Assembly: GCA_949357655.1 (NCBI GenBank)
Contig: CASHTG010000019.1
Coordinates: 1,860,001 to 1,924,000 of the forward strand
Direction: 5' to 3'
From: Parascedosporium putredinis
Taxonomy: Eukaryota; Ascomycota; Sordariomycetes; Microascales; Microascaceae
DNA: 64,000 nucleotides
The position numbers and the translations under genes were made by a program. Numbering within the stretch: position 1 is the stretch's first letter; the number at the start of each line of letters is the position of its first letter. Shown here one piece after another: positions 1 to 10,416 of this stretch. Below the pieces are notes generated by a model, which worked only from the letters and a program-made list of their open reading frames with translations, was not told the DNA's origin and made no database searches.

Positions 1-2
1 CC

Positions 3-764
3 GCCGACCTAGGAAACGCTGTCGACAATGGCAACCAAGGTGGCGCCAATACCCCCGTCATCATTTCGACCGGCATTGGTATCGTCCTCGTCTCGCTTCC
101 CGATACTAGGGGCCCAACGACGACCCTCCCCGCACGAGCAGCCCTGCTCCCACTCCCGCCGCGCCTCCTGCTGCCGCCAACCCCATCGCCGCCGACCCCG
201 CAGGTATGTCGCCGCCCGTATCCTTGGCCCGATCCCTCTCCATCCAGTCCATGTTACTAACCATCGCTACTTTAATTTAGCTTCCGCTGCCCCCGTTGCT
301 TCGGCCCCGGCTGTCGCCCCTGCCCCCGTTGTCGCCCCTCCCGCCGCCGACCCCGCTGCGAGCGCGCCAGCCCCGATTGCTGACCCCGCCGCCGCCCCCA
401 CCGCCGTCGCTCCCGCACCGATCCCCCTCCGGCTTCGGCTATCCCTCCCGTCGCCTCCCCGGCCATTCCTGACCCCGTAGCCAGCGCTCCCGTGGCTGCG
501 CCGCCAGCTGCTGCTCCTTCGGCCGCACCTGCGCCTGTTACCCCCGCTATTCCTGCTCCCCAGAATAACGTGGACCTCGGCGGCCTGAACGGAGGCCAGA
601 ACCCCGTCGCACCCGCCGCGCCCGCCGCTGACCCTGCCGCTCCTGCGGATGCTGCCCCCGTTGCGGCTCCCGCCCAGCTCGATCTCAGTGGCCTGAATCT
701 CAACAGCGTTGTGGACCTCGGCAGTCTTGCTCGACGACAGGCTGCTGCTCAGGCCGCTTATTAA
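3..764 (+). CDS. Ala/Pro-rich low-complexity protein, 3' part (5' end outside window)
   Basis: Exons are <3..203 and 281..764. The intron (204-280) has a GTATGT donor, an ACTAACC branch site at 256-262 and a TTTAG acceptor. The visible part is about 228 residues. It opens with a Gly/Asn stretch (NGNQGGAN) and is then dominated by A-P-x repeats such as APAP, ADPAA and VAPAP. It ends with two related Leu/Asp/Asn/Gly blocks (NVDLGGLNGG and LDLSGLNLNSVVDLG) and a short basic and alanine tail. The frame breaks at the G run 109-112 and at the C run 423-427. One added base at each joins all parts, and the intron phase then fits. I do not recognise a family. The composition suggests a cell-wall or secreted structural protein, but the N-terminus is missing, so no signal peptide can be assessed. 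Confidence 0.6.
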
Positions 765-1660
765 AAGGAAGACTGGAAATTGGAAGAAAATTGAGGAAAG
801 CCGAGGAACGGCACATGAACGCAATCTACACGCCCACCCACGCACTTTGCTGAACGAGGGCAACAATAAAAGAGCCACCTTTGACCTTATTCTTTATTGA
901 TATCTTTCCTTCTTCCATTTATTTTCCTGTTCCACCATGTTATTATAAGCTTCTACTGAGAGTCATGCTAGCAATGGTTCCATTTTTTTCATCTCTTCTT
1001 TCTCCTTTCTCCTTTCGTTTTGTAGGGGAATATTGGAATGTGAATTCCTAATGCTGTTCACGTTTGCGTGCGGATATGCTTTCGTCTCCTCTCTTCCTTT
1101 GGGGATTTTATCCGCTTGGCTTTCTTTTTTTCTTCTCTACCCTCGATTCTTATGTATTCGTAGAGTGGGGATGGGTGGGAAGGATGAGACGTGAGGATGT
1201 GTAGAGAGATACCTTGGATCGTACGGCTGTGTATGTAGGGATGTGGATGGAGAGGAAGAGATAGAGTAGGAAAACACAATCTTTTCTCCCCTCTATAACG
1301 GAGATCCCCGAAATGGGGCGGCCCGTGGTGTATCAGTCTACGTGCAACTGCGTCACCCCATTGCGCGATCGTGTCTAGCTGTCTGCTAAGTGCTATCCTC
1401 ATAGGCTTGCCCAGTTTGTTGTAGACAGGAGGAGATTTACAACGGCTAAGCGCCGACTGATTCAATAACTCACGGCCCTGCATGACGGCAACATGTCGCG
1501 TGAGTAGTGAGCACGAGCATGGGTGTTCAGTATCTATTTTGTTTAGGGTATCAAATCTAGTTTTGGGATGTGCAAACTCCTGCCTAAAAAAGAGAATGGA
1601 CGCCGTCGAAAGCAAAAGGGTGGCAGAGAGAGAAGAAGAGAAGGGAAGGGGCAGTAAAGG
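765..1660. other. Convergent spacer, no gene seen
   Basis: This is the 3'-to-3' spacer between the Ala/Pro-rich gene and RPP1. Apart from the AATAAA hexamer it holds T/C-rich stretches typical of fungal 3' regions. No conserved coding frame is visible. Confidence 0.6.
865..870 (+). promoter_or_regulatory. AATAAA poly(A)-signal candidate
   Basis: A consensus AATAAA hexamer lies about 100 bases past the stop codon of the Ala/Pro-rich gene, in a spacer between converging genes. The position suits a 3'-end processing signal, but the hexamer alone is weak evidence in fungi. Confidence 0.3.
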
Positions 1661-2608
1661 TTACTTGGGCTTCTGGCCGCCTTTCCACTTTTTGCCGGGG
1701 CGGTTCCCGTCACTTGGGGGTTCTTGCGCATTCTTCCTCTTTTGGCCCTTTTTGTCCTTCCCTCCGGGTTTGGAACCGTTGGTCCCATTTCCTTTACCGT
1801 CAGTTGCAGCCTCCCTGGACGCTTTCATCTCCTCAGGCGGGGCAGGGGCGGCCTTGACGATGTCAATAACGCCCCTATACCCGGACCTCTTGATCCCCTC
1901 GTTCACAATGATGCCCCTCGGGCCCGGGCCCATGGCTTCGACACCCTTCTCGGACGCGAGGCCCCAGACGCTGAGAAGGTTCACGACGTCCATAGGAGCA
2001 CGGAGGTCGATGGGTTTCCCGGCACCACTGGATATCACGAGACCCTTGCCTCTGGTGGCTCTTACGAGACTCATCACGTTGCCGATGAAGTTGGCCCTGG
2101 CTCTGGCATCTGGAGCGGCGAGGAGCTGGGCGTAGGATATCTCGAAGCGCAAGCCCCGGGTGACGGCAACGGCGCACGTCTTGTGCCTGAGGTGGAAGGG
2201 GAGGCGCTGGGAGAGATCGAGGGAGATGAGAGGGATGTCGGTGATGGACTGGCAGGCGGCGGCGAAGGACTTTTCCGTGGTGGGGCGGAGGGCAAGAAGG
2301 TGGTAATGGGGCGCGAGAGAGAGGAGGCGGTGGTTCTGGGACGGTTCGGAGAGGAGGATGGTGGCGCGGTGGAGGACAGTCGGGAGGGTAGGGGCCGCGG
2401 GCGTATCCGCCGCCGCAGTCGTCGTGCCGGCCGTGGAGGAGGAGAGGGGCAGCTGGGGGAGCGGGTTCTTTATTTGGGCGGGAATCGGGGTGGAGACTAT
2501 GTGATTGAGCGCGACGGTTTTGTAGCCGAGCTGGGAGGAGTAGGCGAGCATGCACTCGAGGTCTCGGGGCGTAGCCGAAGCCGACCACGAGATGTTGAGG
2601 TCGTACAT
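1661..2608 (-). CDS. RPP1: RNase P/MRP protein subunit Rpp30/Rpp1
   Basis: Single-exon gene of 315 residues with an unbroken frame. The protein matches the Rpp30/Rpp1 family, a TIM-barrel-like subunit shared by nuclear RNase P (tRNA 5' maturation) and RNase MRP (rRNA processing). Recognisable segments are the N-terminus MYDLNISW, the GYKTVALNH block near residue 30, the DIPLISLDLSQRLPF block, and a central LRFEISYAQLL followed by ARANFIGNVMSLVRATRGKGLVISSGA. The VVNLLSVWGL helix and the RGVIDIVK block follow. The last 65 residues or so are a Lys/Gly-rich basic tail, usual for fungal members and consistent with RNA binding. The start is the only sensible ATG, because the conserved N-terminus begins there. 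It runs divergently from the zinc-ribbon gene. Confidence 0.93.
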   Translation of the reverse strand: MYDLNISWSASATPRDLECMLAYSSQLGYKTVALNHIVSTPIPAQIKNPLPQLPLSSSTAGTTTAAADTPAAPTLPTVLHRATILLSEPSQNHRLLSLAPHYHLLALRPTTEKSFAAACQSITDIPLISLDLSQRLPFHLRHKTCAVAVTRGLRFEISYAQLLAAPDARARANFIGNVMSLVRATRGKGLVISSGAGKPIDLRAPMDVVNLLSVWGLASEKGVEAMGPGPRGIIVNEGIKRSGYRGVIDIVKAAPAPPEEMKASREAATDGKGNGTNGSKPGGKDKKGQKRKNAQEPPSDGNRPGKKWKGGQKPK

Positions 2609-4640
2609 GTTGGGCGGGGAGGTATAGGGCAGGGCGTGTGGGGGATGTGTCGATACTACGCTTTCAGCATATCGAAAATGCGGCGGGCTTGTTTATTTGC
2701 GACGCAGGCTCGAGGGCGACCGACCGGGCGTGGGTAGCTCGCGGTCAAGACGGTGGCGGGGTATGGCGGTCTTGAAAGTAAGTCTTTCGGTGGTGGTGGT
2801 GGGGGTGGGTGGTTTGGCTGCTGCGTTGGTAGCAAATGTGGGCGGGCAGGTCAGCGAGGAGGTAATGGCGAGCTGGGGAACTTCACCCTTTCGACAGGCG
2901 CGATCTCGTATACAAGCGCAAAGGAAGCTATAGGTTGGCGGCAAGCAGTCGTCGGGGTTTACAGTTATTGTGACTGGGTCAAACAGTAGATCTCATGGAT
3001 CGGCTCGTGCCTCGACAATCCTAAAAAAAAAAGCTGGAGCCTTCAAGCTCGGGCTTAGTCATGGCACGCACCACGCCAGCTGGGTGCTCCGATCCTCTCC
3101 CCACAAAAAGGGGCCTTCACCGAATCTCAGAAAGATAAGATCACGATTGCTAGAAAATCAGATAAAAATTCTTACTATTCCCATTTTTATGCTACAAGTA
3201 GCAATGATCCATAGAACGAAAAAGAGATACTTGTTAATGCTAACTTGCACAGGCGGCACCCGTTGATCCTCTTCTCAATCCTGCGTGGACCTTCATCAAG
3301 TCGTGCCCGAGCCACGCCATCGGAATCAATTGGACGCGTTACCCTTGTTCCCCCTTGTCACCTCTTGAGACCGCTGCGCCACGTCTCTCCAAGTCATTCA
3401 AACAATAAACGGGGCACAAGTTGATACATTGCTGGGTCCCGTCGAAAGGATCAGAGGATATACCGAAGCAGCTTGCTATTGTGATAGGCAATCCAAGAAT
3501 GGCGCGGTACAGGTTTCAAGCTCCTTCCTTGTCGTACCCTTACCCAAATTGAGACTGGCAAGAGCGTGCATATTGCCCTTGCGGGTCACAACGTCATTTT
3601 CCCGTTTCCCCCAGTTCCCCCAGAGTTCCCCTTCCTTGCCCTCCGACCCCAGAAGCTCTTCCCAGTTCACGAAAGCCGCTGACCTCACTCCGCACACGCA
3701 TTCGGAGAGAGGAACCAGCCCGAGCTTCTGTAGATCGATCAATCTAGGGCCAGAGAGGCATACTGGATGTATGAACTGCAACGATGCGATAATCTTGCGT
3801 GCATTTTCTTCATCAAGAAAACGGCAGAGTCGCACCCTTGGAGCATAAGCACATGAGAAAAACAAGTGGTTAGATGCACGAGCGGTTCCTTCCCCTTCCC
3901 TTGGCGCAGCCTGCAAACACCAAAGAAGGGTGAATTTGATTCGAATTGATCCACCATTTATTCTCTGTTTTGATGGATCTATTGGAGTGAGCACCCATTT
4001 AACTCGCCCCCAGCTTCTCCCGCCTCAATTTCTTAGGCTCGACTCTCCCTCTTTCTCTCTTCGCGAGAATAGCCTACGACCCACCACTTCCTAAAGCGAC
4101 CACGTCCGAACGAGCCTATTACTGCTTTACCCTGTTTTAAGCGACGCCGCGCGCTCAACGGCCAAGCACAAGCCAGAGTCGACCCATCACCAGCCGGAGC
4201 CCGCCAGCAACCCGACACTCGCCACCACACGCACACACCCAACTTCGGCCCAGAACATTGAACGTTGAGGGCGATATAGTGCCAAGGCTTAACGCACAGC
4301 CAGCACACATAGTCTTTCTTTGCGCCGTACATACGAGACATCTTTCTTTCTTCACTCCTCACTCCCTCCCTCGCTCTCTCTCTCTCTCTCCCTGCCCAAC
4401 ATCGATAATTTCTTTTTCCCCTCCAACCTTGATTGGAGTGCGCGAATCAATCCTTCTTTTGCAGATACCTAAACTAAACGACCGAGCCCCGAACATCGCC
4501 CGAGCGACAAGCTGGATCTCACCTTTTTTGTTTACTCTTTCGTCTCACACTTTCTTTTCCTAAGCTCCGCTCTCTGGTTTAACGACGTCGGGGTGAGCCT
4601 CACGAGATCAACTTGAGCGCAGGACAATAGACCGCCCGCC
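2609..4640. other. Divergent intergenic region (RPP1 / zinc-ribbon), no gene seen
   Basis: About 2 kb between the RPP1 start and the zinc-ribbon start. Short open frames occur on both strands, but none has a recognisable product or a splice model. The last 350 bases before the zinc-ribbon gene are strongly C/T-rich, including a (CT)n run at 4374-4391, as in fungal core promoters and 5' leaders. Confidence 0.5.
4374..4391. repeat. (CT)9 microsatellite
   Basis: An uninterrupted CT dinucleotide run within the pyrimidine-rich leader upstream of the zinc-ribbon gene. Confidence 0.8.
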
Positions 4641-5115
4641 ATGTTCTTCTTCTTCGTTTTCGGCGAGCATACCTTTCGTAGCTCGGTGTCTGGCTACGAA
4701 AACATTGTTTGCCAATGCTACAATTGTGGAAACATGTCCGGTCGTGTCCTCAAATCTAACCCGTGGTTTACTCTGTGTTGGATCGTAAGTTTGGCTCATT
4801 TTCCCTTGCATTGCCCTCATGGCTTTGTGTCTCTTCCCCACCCCTCCGGCGCTTCCGGATGATTCGTCGCTAATTTTTTTCTCTTCCTGCCTTTCCTCTG
4901 AATAGCCCATCATTCCGCTCTCAATAAAAGGCTACAAGGATGTCACTTGCCACATTTGCAACTTTCGCCAACCTCTCGAGAACAGACCCGACGTCACGGC
5001 CATGGCCAACGGCGGCGGCGCTCCACCACCCGGTCAATGGCAGCCCGCGCCGCCTCAACAGCAGGGATGGAGCGGCCCGCCTCCTCAAGCCCAGCAGCCG
5101 GCGAGATACGGTTAA
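4641..5115 (+). CDS. Small zinc-ribbon protein
   Basis: Exons are 4641..4784 and 4906..5115, and the product has 117 residues. The intron has a GTAAGT donor and a GAATAG acceptor and is in phase 0. The protein starts MFFFFVFG, then has a treble-clef-like ribbon formed by C24/C26/C29 (CQCYNC) and C63/C66 (CHIC), joined by the hydrophobic NPWFTLCWIPIIPLS segment. This is the arrangement of the small fungal zinc-ribbon family (zinc_ribbon_15-like). The last 40 residues are a Pro/Gln/Gly-rich tail. The role of the family is not established. The frame is clean. The gene converges on the JEN1-type gene. Confidence 0.85.
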
Positions 5116-5921
5116 ATCGGCTAGGGAAGTACTTTCAAAAGAAAGAGGGCGGCGGTACCGAGACACTACGCGAAATAGAGCCGGGGGTAGATGGTGAATC
5201 TTGTCTCTCACACAACCCTTTTTTACAAAATTTCCAGAGGACAGGTGCGCCCGGCCAGCGATAGCGATCGCGGGAGGAAGAACAGGGATCTGGGCAACGT
5301 ATGACACGAACGAACCGACGAAGACGAATGTTGAAATAATATCCAAGAAGAGGCCGGGTAACGGATGGGAGAAGGGAGGCTACGGAAATCTAAGTGGTAT
5401 ACGGACTGGATGAACGAAGAGGCAACAGGACTTTTGTGTACGAAGAGGCTGGATTAGGTTGGGGTTGGATTGGGCTCGCCTCGCCCCTCGCCCCTGGGAA
5501 CGGCGTTCGGATATCTTCTATGTTCTTTTTAGCCATTTGCCGGTTTTAAGAAATAGCTATTCTCTCAGATCGATTTGGTGACCATGAAACAGCCCACAGT
5601 GCACGTGCGGTTGTGATAGGAGTGAGAGAATCCTGTCGAAAGCATTCTCCGAATGTGAGTGAGGATGTTCATCGCAAGGCAAAAGCTCATAGAAAACGCC
5701 AATACGAAGTAAGATTGTAAGCATACTAGGCATGTCCGGGCACGGGGGTGAAGGGGAGAGATCAATCATTGGCCGTCATTTCCATGGAAAGAAACCCAGA
5801 GCAAAGTTAATAATCAAGACGGAAACCCCAGCCAGATATATTGAAGGATACGAGGATATATAGGTTACAGTAGACAATTCACCGCTAGCCCTCGCAACCT
5901 ACCTTATTTCGATGAGTCTTC
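5116..5921. other. Convergent spacer, no gene seen
   Basis: The 3'-to-3' spacer between the zinc-ribbon gene and the JEN1-type transporter. I see nothing beyond presumed 3' untranslated sequence. Confidence 0.5.
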
Positions 5922-8056
5922 TCATGCCAGCCCCTTTCTGGTCTTCTCTTCATCTTCTCTCGCTACTCTCGCGGCCTCAACCACCTCCTTCCCAGCGACA
6001 GCAACGGCATCCTCGTCATCTTCGGCATCAAAGCTCCGACCCATGTTTTCGGGGCCGAGGAAGGTGAGAATCAACAGGTACCCGTACACACAGCCCATGA
6101 AGATGCAAATGACCCTGCCGTACTCGTAGCGGGGCTCGCCTTCTTCGGTCGGGGGCAAGGGAAACCGCTCGCCGAGACTGGCCTCGATGGTGGAACTGGC
6201 CGAGGAGGCGAGGTTTCCCAGCTGATACGAGGTGCCGACGACGAAGGCGCGCAAGGCGCCGGGGAGAGCTCCATGAGGTGGATGGGAATGACGCCCCAGG
6301 CGCCCTGGACGCAGAACTGCTGGAAGAAGGCGGCGGCGGCGACGCCGTAGTTGCTGACAAAAGTGTAGGGGTAGAGGAGGGCGCCGCCGACGACGCAGCA
6401 GGCCATGATGGTGAGGCGGCGGCCGAAGAACTGGCTTAGGTAGCCGACGGTGGTGCCGCCGATGATGGCGCCGAGGTTGGCGACGACCTGGGTGACGGTG
6501 ATCATGTCGGGGGTGAAGCCGAACTGGTTGCTGAGCATGACGGGGTAGATGTCCTGGCTGCCGTGGGACATGAAGTTGAAGCCGGCCATGAGGAGGACGA
6601 GGTAGACGAGGACGCGCCAGTGGCGGGATAGGGCGACCTTGCCCTGGCGGGCAAAGGTGCGGGAGGCGCTGGGGGCGCGGTCGCCGGAGGAGGAGGCGGC
6701 GGCGGCGCGGGCGTCGGCGAGGAGGCGCTTTTGGTGGATGTAGGCGTCGTTCTCGGGGAGGTAGTACCGGGCGAGCATGATGAGGAGCGGGGGCAGGCGG
6801 CGAACCAGAAGAGGGGGCGCCAGCCGTGGGGGTGGTGTTGACGAGGGCGCGGGCGAAGACGACGCAGAGGAGGTAGCCGAGAGCGTACTGGAGATGTGGT
6901 GTTAGTTGAGAAATAGATGGAAAAAGAGATGAAATAAGTGTGTAGGACAGGGAGGATATCAGGATTATTTCGTCTGGATGTTGGGAGGGAGCTCGGCGGG
7001 TTCAAAAGACTTACACCTTGCTGGAGCATGCCGCTGATGAGACCGCGGGCTTCTTCGGGACAATCTTCGAGGGCCGTTGCGGCGGCGTTGCCGTACAAGC
7101 CGCCCATGGCGACGCCGAAAATGGCACGGCACACTAGGAATTGGGTGAAGTTGGTGCAAAAACCAGTGCCCTGTATACAAAAGAGAGGAATGGAGCGGTT
7201 AGTAATTTTTTCTCTTCCTTTGAATTTTGTATGTTCTTCTTCTGTTAGGAACATTGAAAGCACCGGTTTATTTGCTTCACGGCCGCTACCGTCTGCGGCT
7301 AACCGTGTGTTTGCATCAATCCTCGGGAATTGTCTTGGCTTTTGGCTTGGCAGGGCCGATGCGTGCGGGAACTGCCCCGCCTTGTGCGCCAAGCCAGGAC
7401 CGGGGAACGACGACACCTCTTGCTACGGCGAGAGTTGTACGTTGGGCGGGTTCTCTTTTTATATGAAAAAGAAAGAATAAAAAACAGGAGGCGAACTTAC
7501 AAGTTCAATTACGACGAAAAGGAAGTTGTTAAAGATAAAGGGCCACTTGCGCCCATATCGGTCAGACAAGATACCAAAGATGACGGCGCCGACGGATCGG
7601 AACATGAGGACGAGGGTGATGGCCCAGGTGATGTCCGTCTTGGTCCGGTTAAAGTCCTTGGCTAGATCGCTGACGGTGAGAGAGACGGTGAAGAAGTCGA
7701 GGGCATCCCAAGTCTGCGTACATTGATTTGAATGTGTGAGCCTCACCTTTCCCTTTTTCGAAAATTTCGTGTTAGTTTGTGGTCTCCAAACTTACCCAGG
7801 CAGCGAGAGCTACGCCGAAGAATGCCCACTGGCGGCCGTTGAGCATGCGCAGGAGAGGAATCGGATTCTTGACCCGATTCATGGGTGGTCGCAACGTGGA
7901 CAGGCGGGTGCGCATATATTCACCCGCCGACATGTGATGGCGTTGGGACGTGATGGAGGGTTCGAGGGTGCCACTGCCTTCACGAGCGCGGCTATCAGGC
8001 GAAGGGGAGGCATGACGGCCCGTGTCTAGGCCGCCGGATTGGGTTGGGGAAGCCAT
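5922..8056 (-). CDS. JEN1: Monocarboxylate/proton symporter, JEN1 type (MFS)
   Basis: Exons in transcription order are 8056..7796, 7713..7501, 7170..7015 and 6887..5922, and the product is about 532 residues. This is a 12-helix major facilitator of the Jen1 family, importing lactate, pyruvate and related acids with protons across the plasma membrane. Seen: GRQWAFFGVALAAW and WDALDFFTVSLTV (helix 1), an ILSDRYGRKWPF loop (MFS motif A-like), a GLYGNAAATALEDCP segment, and the Jen signature NxxSHxSQD at about residues 315-323. The residue four after the signature Asp is Val where Jen proteins have Thr. The frame breaks at G runs 6828-6832, 6789-6793 and 6261-6264 (plus-strand positions). One added base at each gives one continuous family-like protein. 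An upstream in-frame ATG (8149) would add 31 unconserved residues. Jen genes are typically glucose-repressed. Confidence 0.88.
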
Positions 8057-10416
8057 GTCTCCTAGCCAGGGTGCGGTGAGGGTTGACCAAAAGGGTGAGG
8101 ATTTTGAGGGGTGGAGTGTCAAGGCATGTAAGTGCCTTGGGGAAAGCAAAGACGTGGGTTAGGGAGGCAGAGGAAAGAGAGGGGATGGGAAGGAAGGGGA
8201 TGCTATATGGGTCTGGCTTGTATTATACGTTTACATTTATATATTCATTCCCCGAAGTAAAGTTACAAAAGTAATGCACGATCTGGCGTTATCTGGAAGG
8301 CCGCGAGGCGGAGGGGAAGGTAGAAAAGAAACTTTGTTTGTTTGGACGTCTGGCGCGGCAAGAGAGAATAGCGAAAGCCCCCGGTCCATTGACAATCGCC
8401 GGGCACAAGAACCAACTCGCGATTACGGCGAGACAAGCAGCATCAGGAGGAGGGGGAGAACTTATGTTAACCTCCTTCCCCTTCGTCTACTTGATCTAAT
8501 AACACGAAGCCCGGGGAGTGTGCGTGGGGTGGCCAGGCAAGCCAGGATCCGGGATAGGCACACCGGAGTGCGCGCATCATTATCGTCATGCCGGCAGGTG
8601 TCTAGGCTCGTAGCTTGTTTTTTTCCTTCTTCTATTCTTTTTGAGCTTCTATCACTTTCCCTACCTTGCTTAGCCCTGATAACTCACCCCTCCTTTAGGG
8701 ACTTCCGTAGCGATGATCCGCGTCCGTTACATGTGCTGCACTCCCCGCCTTGCACCTGCACGTCGGGTTCCACAGAAGTCAAGAGGTCTTTTGTTCGGCT
8801 GCCGCCCTCATTTTTGCCTCTCTTTCTCTCTCTCTCTCTCTTCTTTCCTTCTTCTCCATAGAACTTTTGAGGGAGCGTGCTGGGCCGGGCTATGATGTGG
8901 AGACGGAGCCTCATTTTGATCGACCGTGGCATGCGATCGTCGGGGGTTAAAAGCCTCCTCTTTGATGCTAGCGGGATTCGGCCTCCCGGGGCTAAATCGC
9001 CGAAAGGCTTTTTTGATTTTGTATCTTAGATTCCCCTTTCATTTTTACTTCCTTTGGAGAAAGAGGCGAAATGGGTAACAAATGTAGCATGTTGAATGTA
9101 TAATCTATCCAAGTACTTGGGTCTTGATTTTGAGGGAGAAGCAATAAAAGGTAGGTGAGCTGAGCTTGGGAGTACGTCAGTAGCAGCCCGCACACGCTCT
9201 CACTTTCTTTTGATAGTGAGCAACTTTAGTTCTTCATTTGGGCTGGCTGGTGTCGGCTTAAGGCTGCGAACATCATGACCCCTCCGCCCCAATTTCTTTT
9301 TGTTTTCCTTTTTCTTTTTCTTTTGGCTCATACTAGAAGCCCTCTCGAATATTGCAAGCCGGCCGTTTTGCGGGGAGCTGGCCGATTTAGACTTCGCTCT
9401 TCGGCCTGTATTAGCTGAGCTGCTGTCAAGTCGAGAGTGGCGATCCACCTGAACAAAATGCGCCGCATCGTCAGCATTTACGACACATCGCTGGCCGGCC
9501 GCGACGATCCTGGCTGGGGTTGGCAGGCGATTTGAGGGGTTCGGCTCCGTCTTGGTGATGTCACGAGCGGAGGCGACAGCCAAAAGGGCAGACAGAGAGG
9601 GAGACGAAGAGAGGCGGGACCTTTGTGCCATTCCGTCAAGCTGCCCTGAGGTACCTTCCTTGCTTCCCTTCCTTGGCTTTACTTTTTTTTTTTTCTTTGT
9701 TCTTTTTTTTTTTTTTTTTTTTTCGGTTTTCAATTGGCAATGGCAAGGGAAGCTTTCGAGGTATACAGTAACAAAAATAAGTACACACAGTATTCTTCCT
9801 TGGCCCTCAGTACCAAATAACGTGACAACTTTCCCAATGACCCAGTGCGCCTCGACGCAATTCCGTCACTTCACCCTCGAACCGGCCGTCTTGCACCCTT
9901 CAATGTTCCGTGCTCCGAGTCAACCCTCGCAAATTCATCTCACAGCCTTTCCATCAGCTCTCGACTCTCGCCTGATAGCTCGAACCCTCTTCGCCGGCCC
10001 CCGAACTTTCATTCCCACTCCATTGGCCTCTTCTTCCCGCATTTCCCACAGCGGGGCCGGGCTCAAACACTTCTTGTCCGCTGATAACCAATTCCCCACC
10101 TTGGCCTTCGGTCCGTTTGGTCATTGTGCCCTTCCTCTTCTTCTGAAGACGCAACCCTTCTTCCTCCTCCACCCCCAACGCCAGAGCTTTCCTGTTAAGC
10201 TTCTGAGCTTGACCGACGTGAACCCGCCTCCCCGCCGACTGGGTCGTTTGCAATTCCCCCAAATGCCGTAACTCTCACTCGGTTCAAACTCTTTGTTGCT
10301 CAGAACCCCTCGCTCCCCGTTCTGCTCCTGGCTAGGTCGTACTCTGTCTTGACTCTTCACGTGTTGTTTCGCCTGCAGCTAGCCGCACGCCACGCTGATC
10401 GCCATCACAATCAAAG
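8057..10416. other. Divergent intergenic region (JEN1 / RMD8-like)
   Basis: A 2.4-kb bidirectional promoter region. It holds a CT run at 8826-8840, a T12 run at 9683-9694 and a T21 run at 9703-9723. Long open frames here (for example around 9550-10270) cross these low-complexity tracts and resemble no protein I know. Confidence 0.5.
9683..9723. repeat. Poly-T tracts (T12 and T21)
   Basis: Two long T runs, T12 and T21, separated by eight bases. They lie about 700 bases upstream of the RMD8-like start, where a nucleosome-disfavouring poly(dA:dT) element is plausible. Confidence 0.8.

Noticed and set aside
8274..8861. 195-codon plus-strand open frame upstream of JEN1
   Set aside because: It resembles translated C/T-rich leader sequence, lacks any conserved block and has no splice support.
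9552..10271. 239-codon plus-strand open frame
   Set aside because: It runs through poly-T tracts and pyrimidine-rich promoter sequence. The predicted protein is a phenylalanine run flanked by low-complexity Ser/Pro sequence, with no recognisable family.
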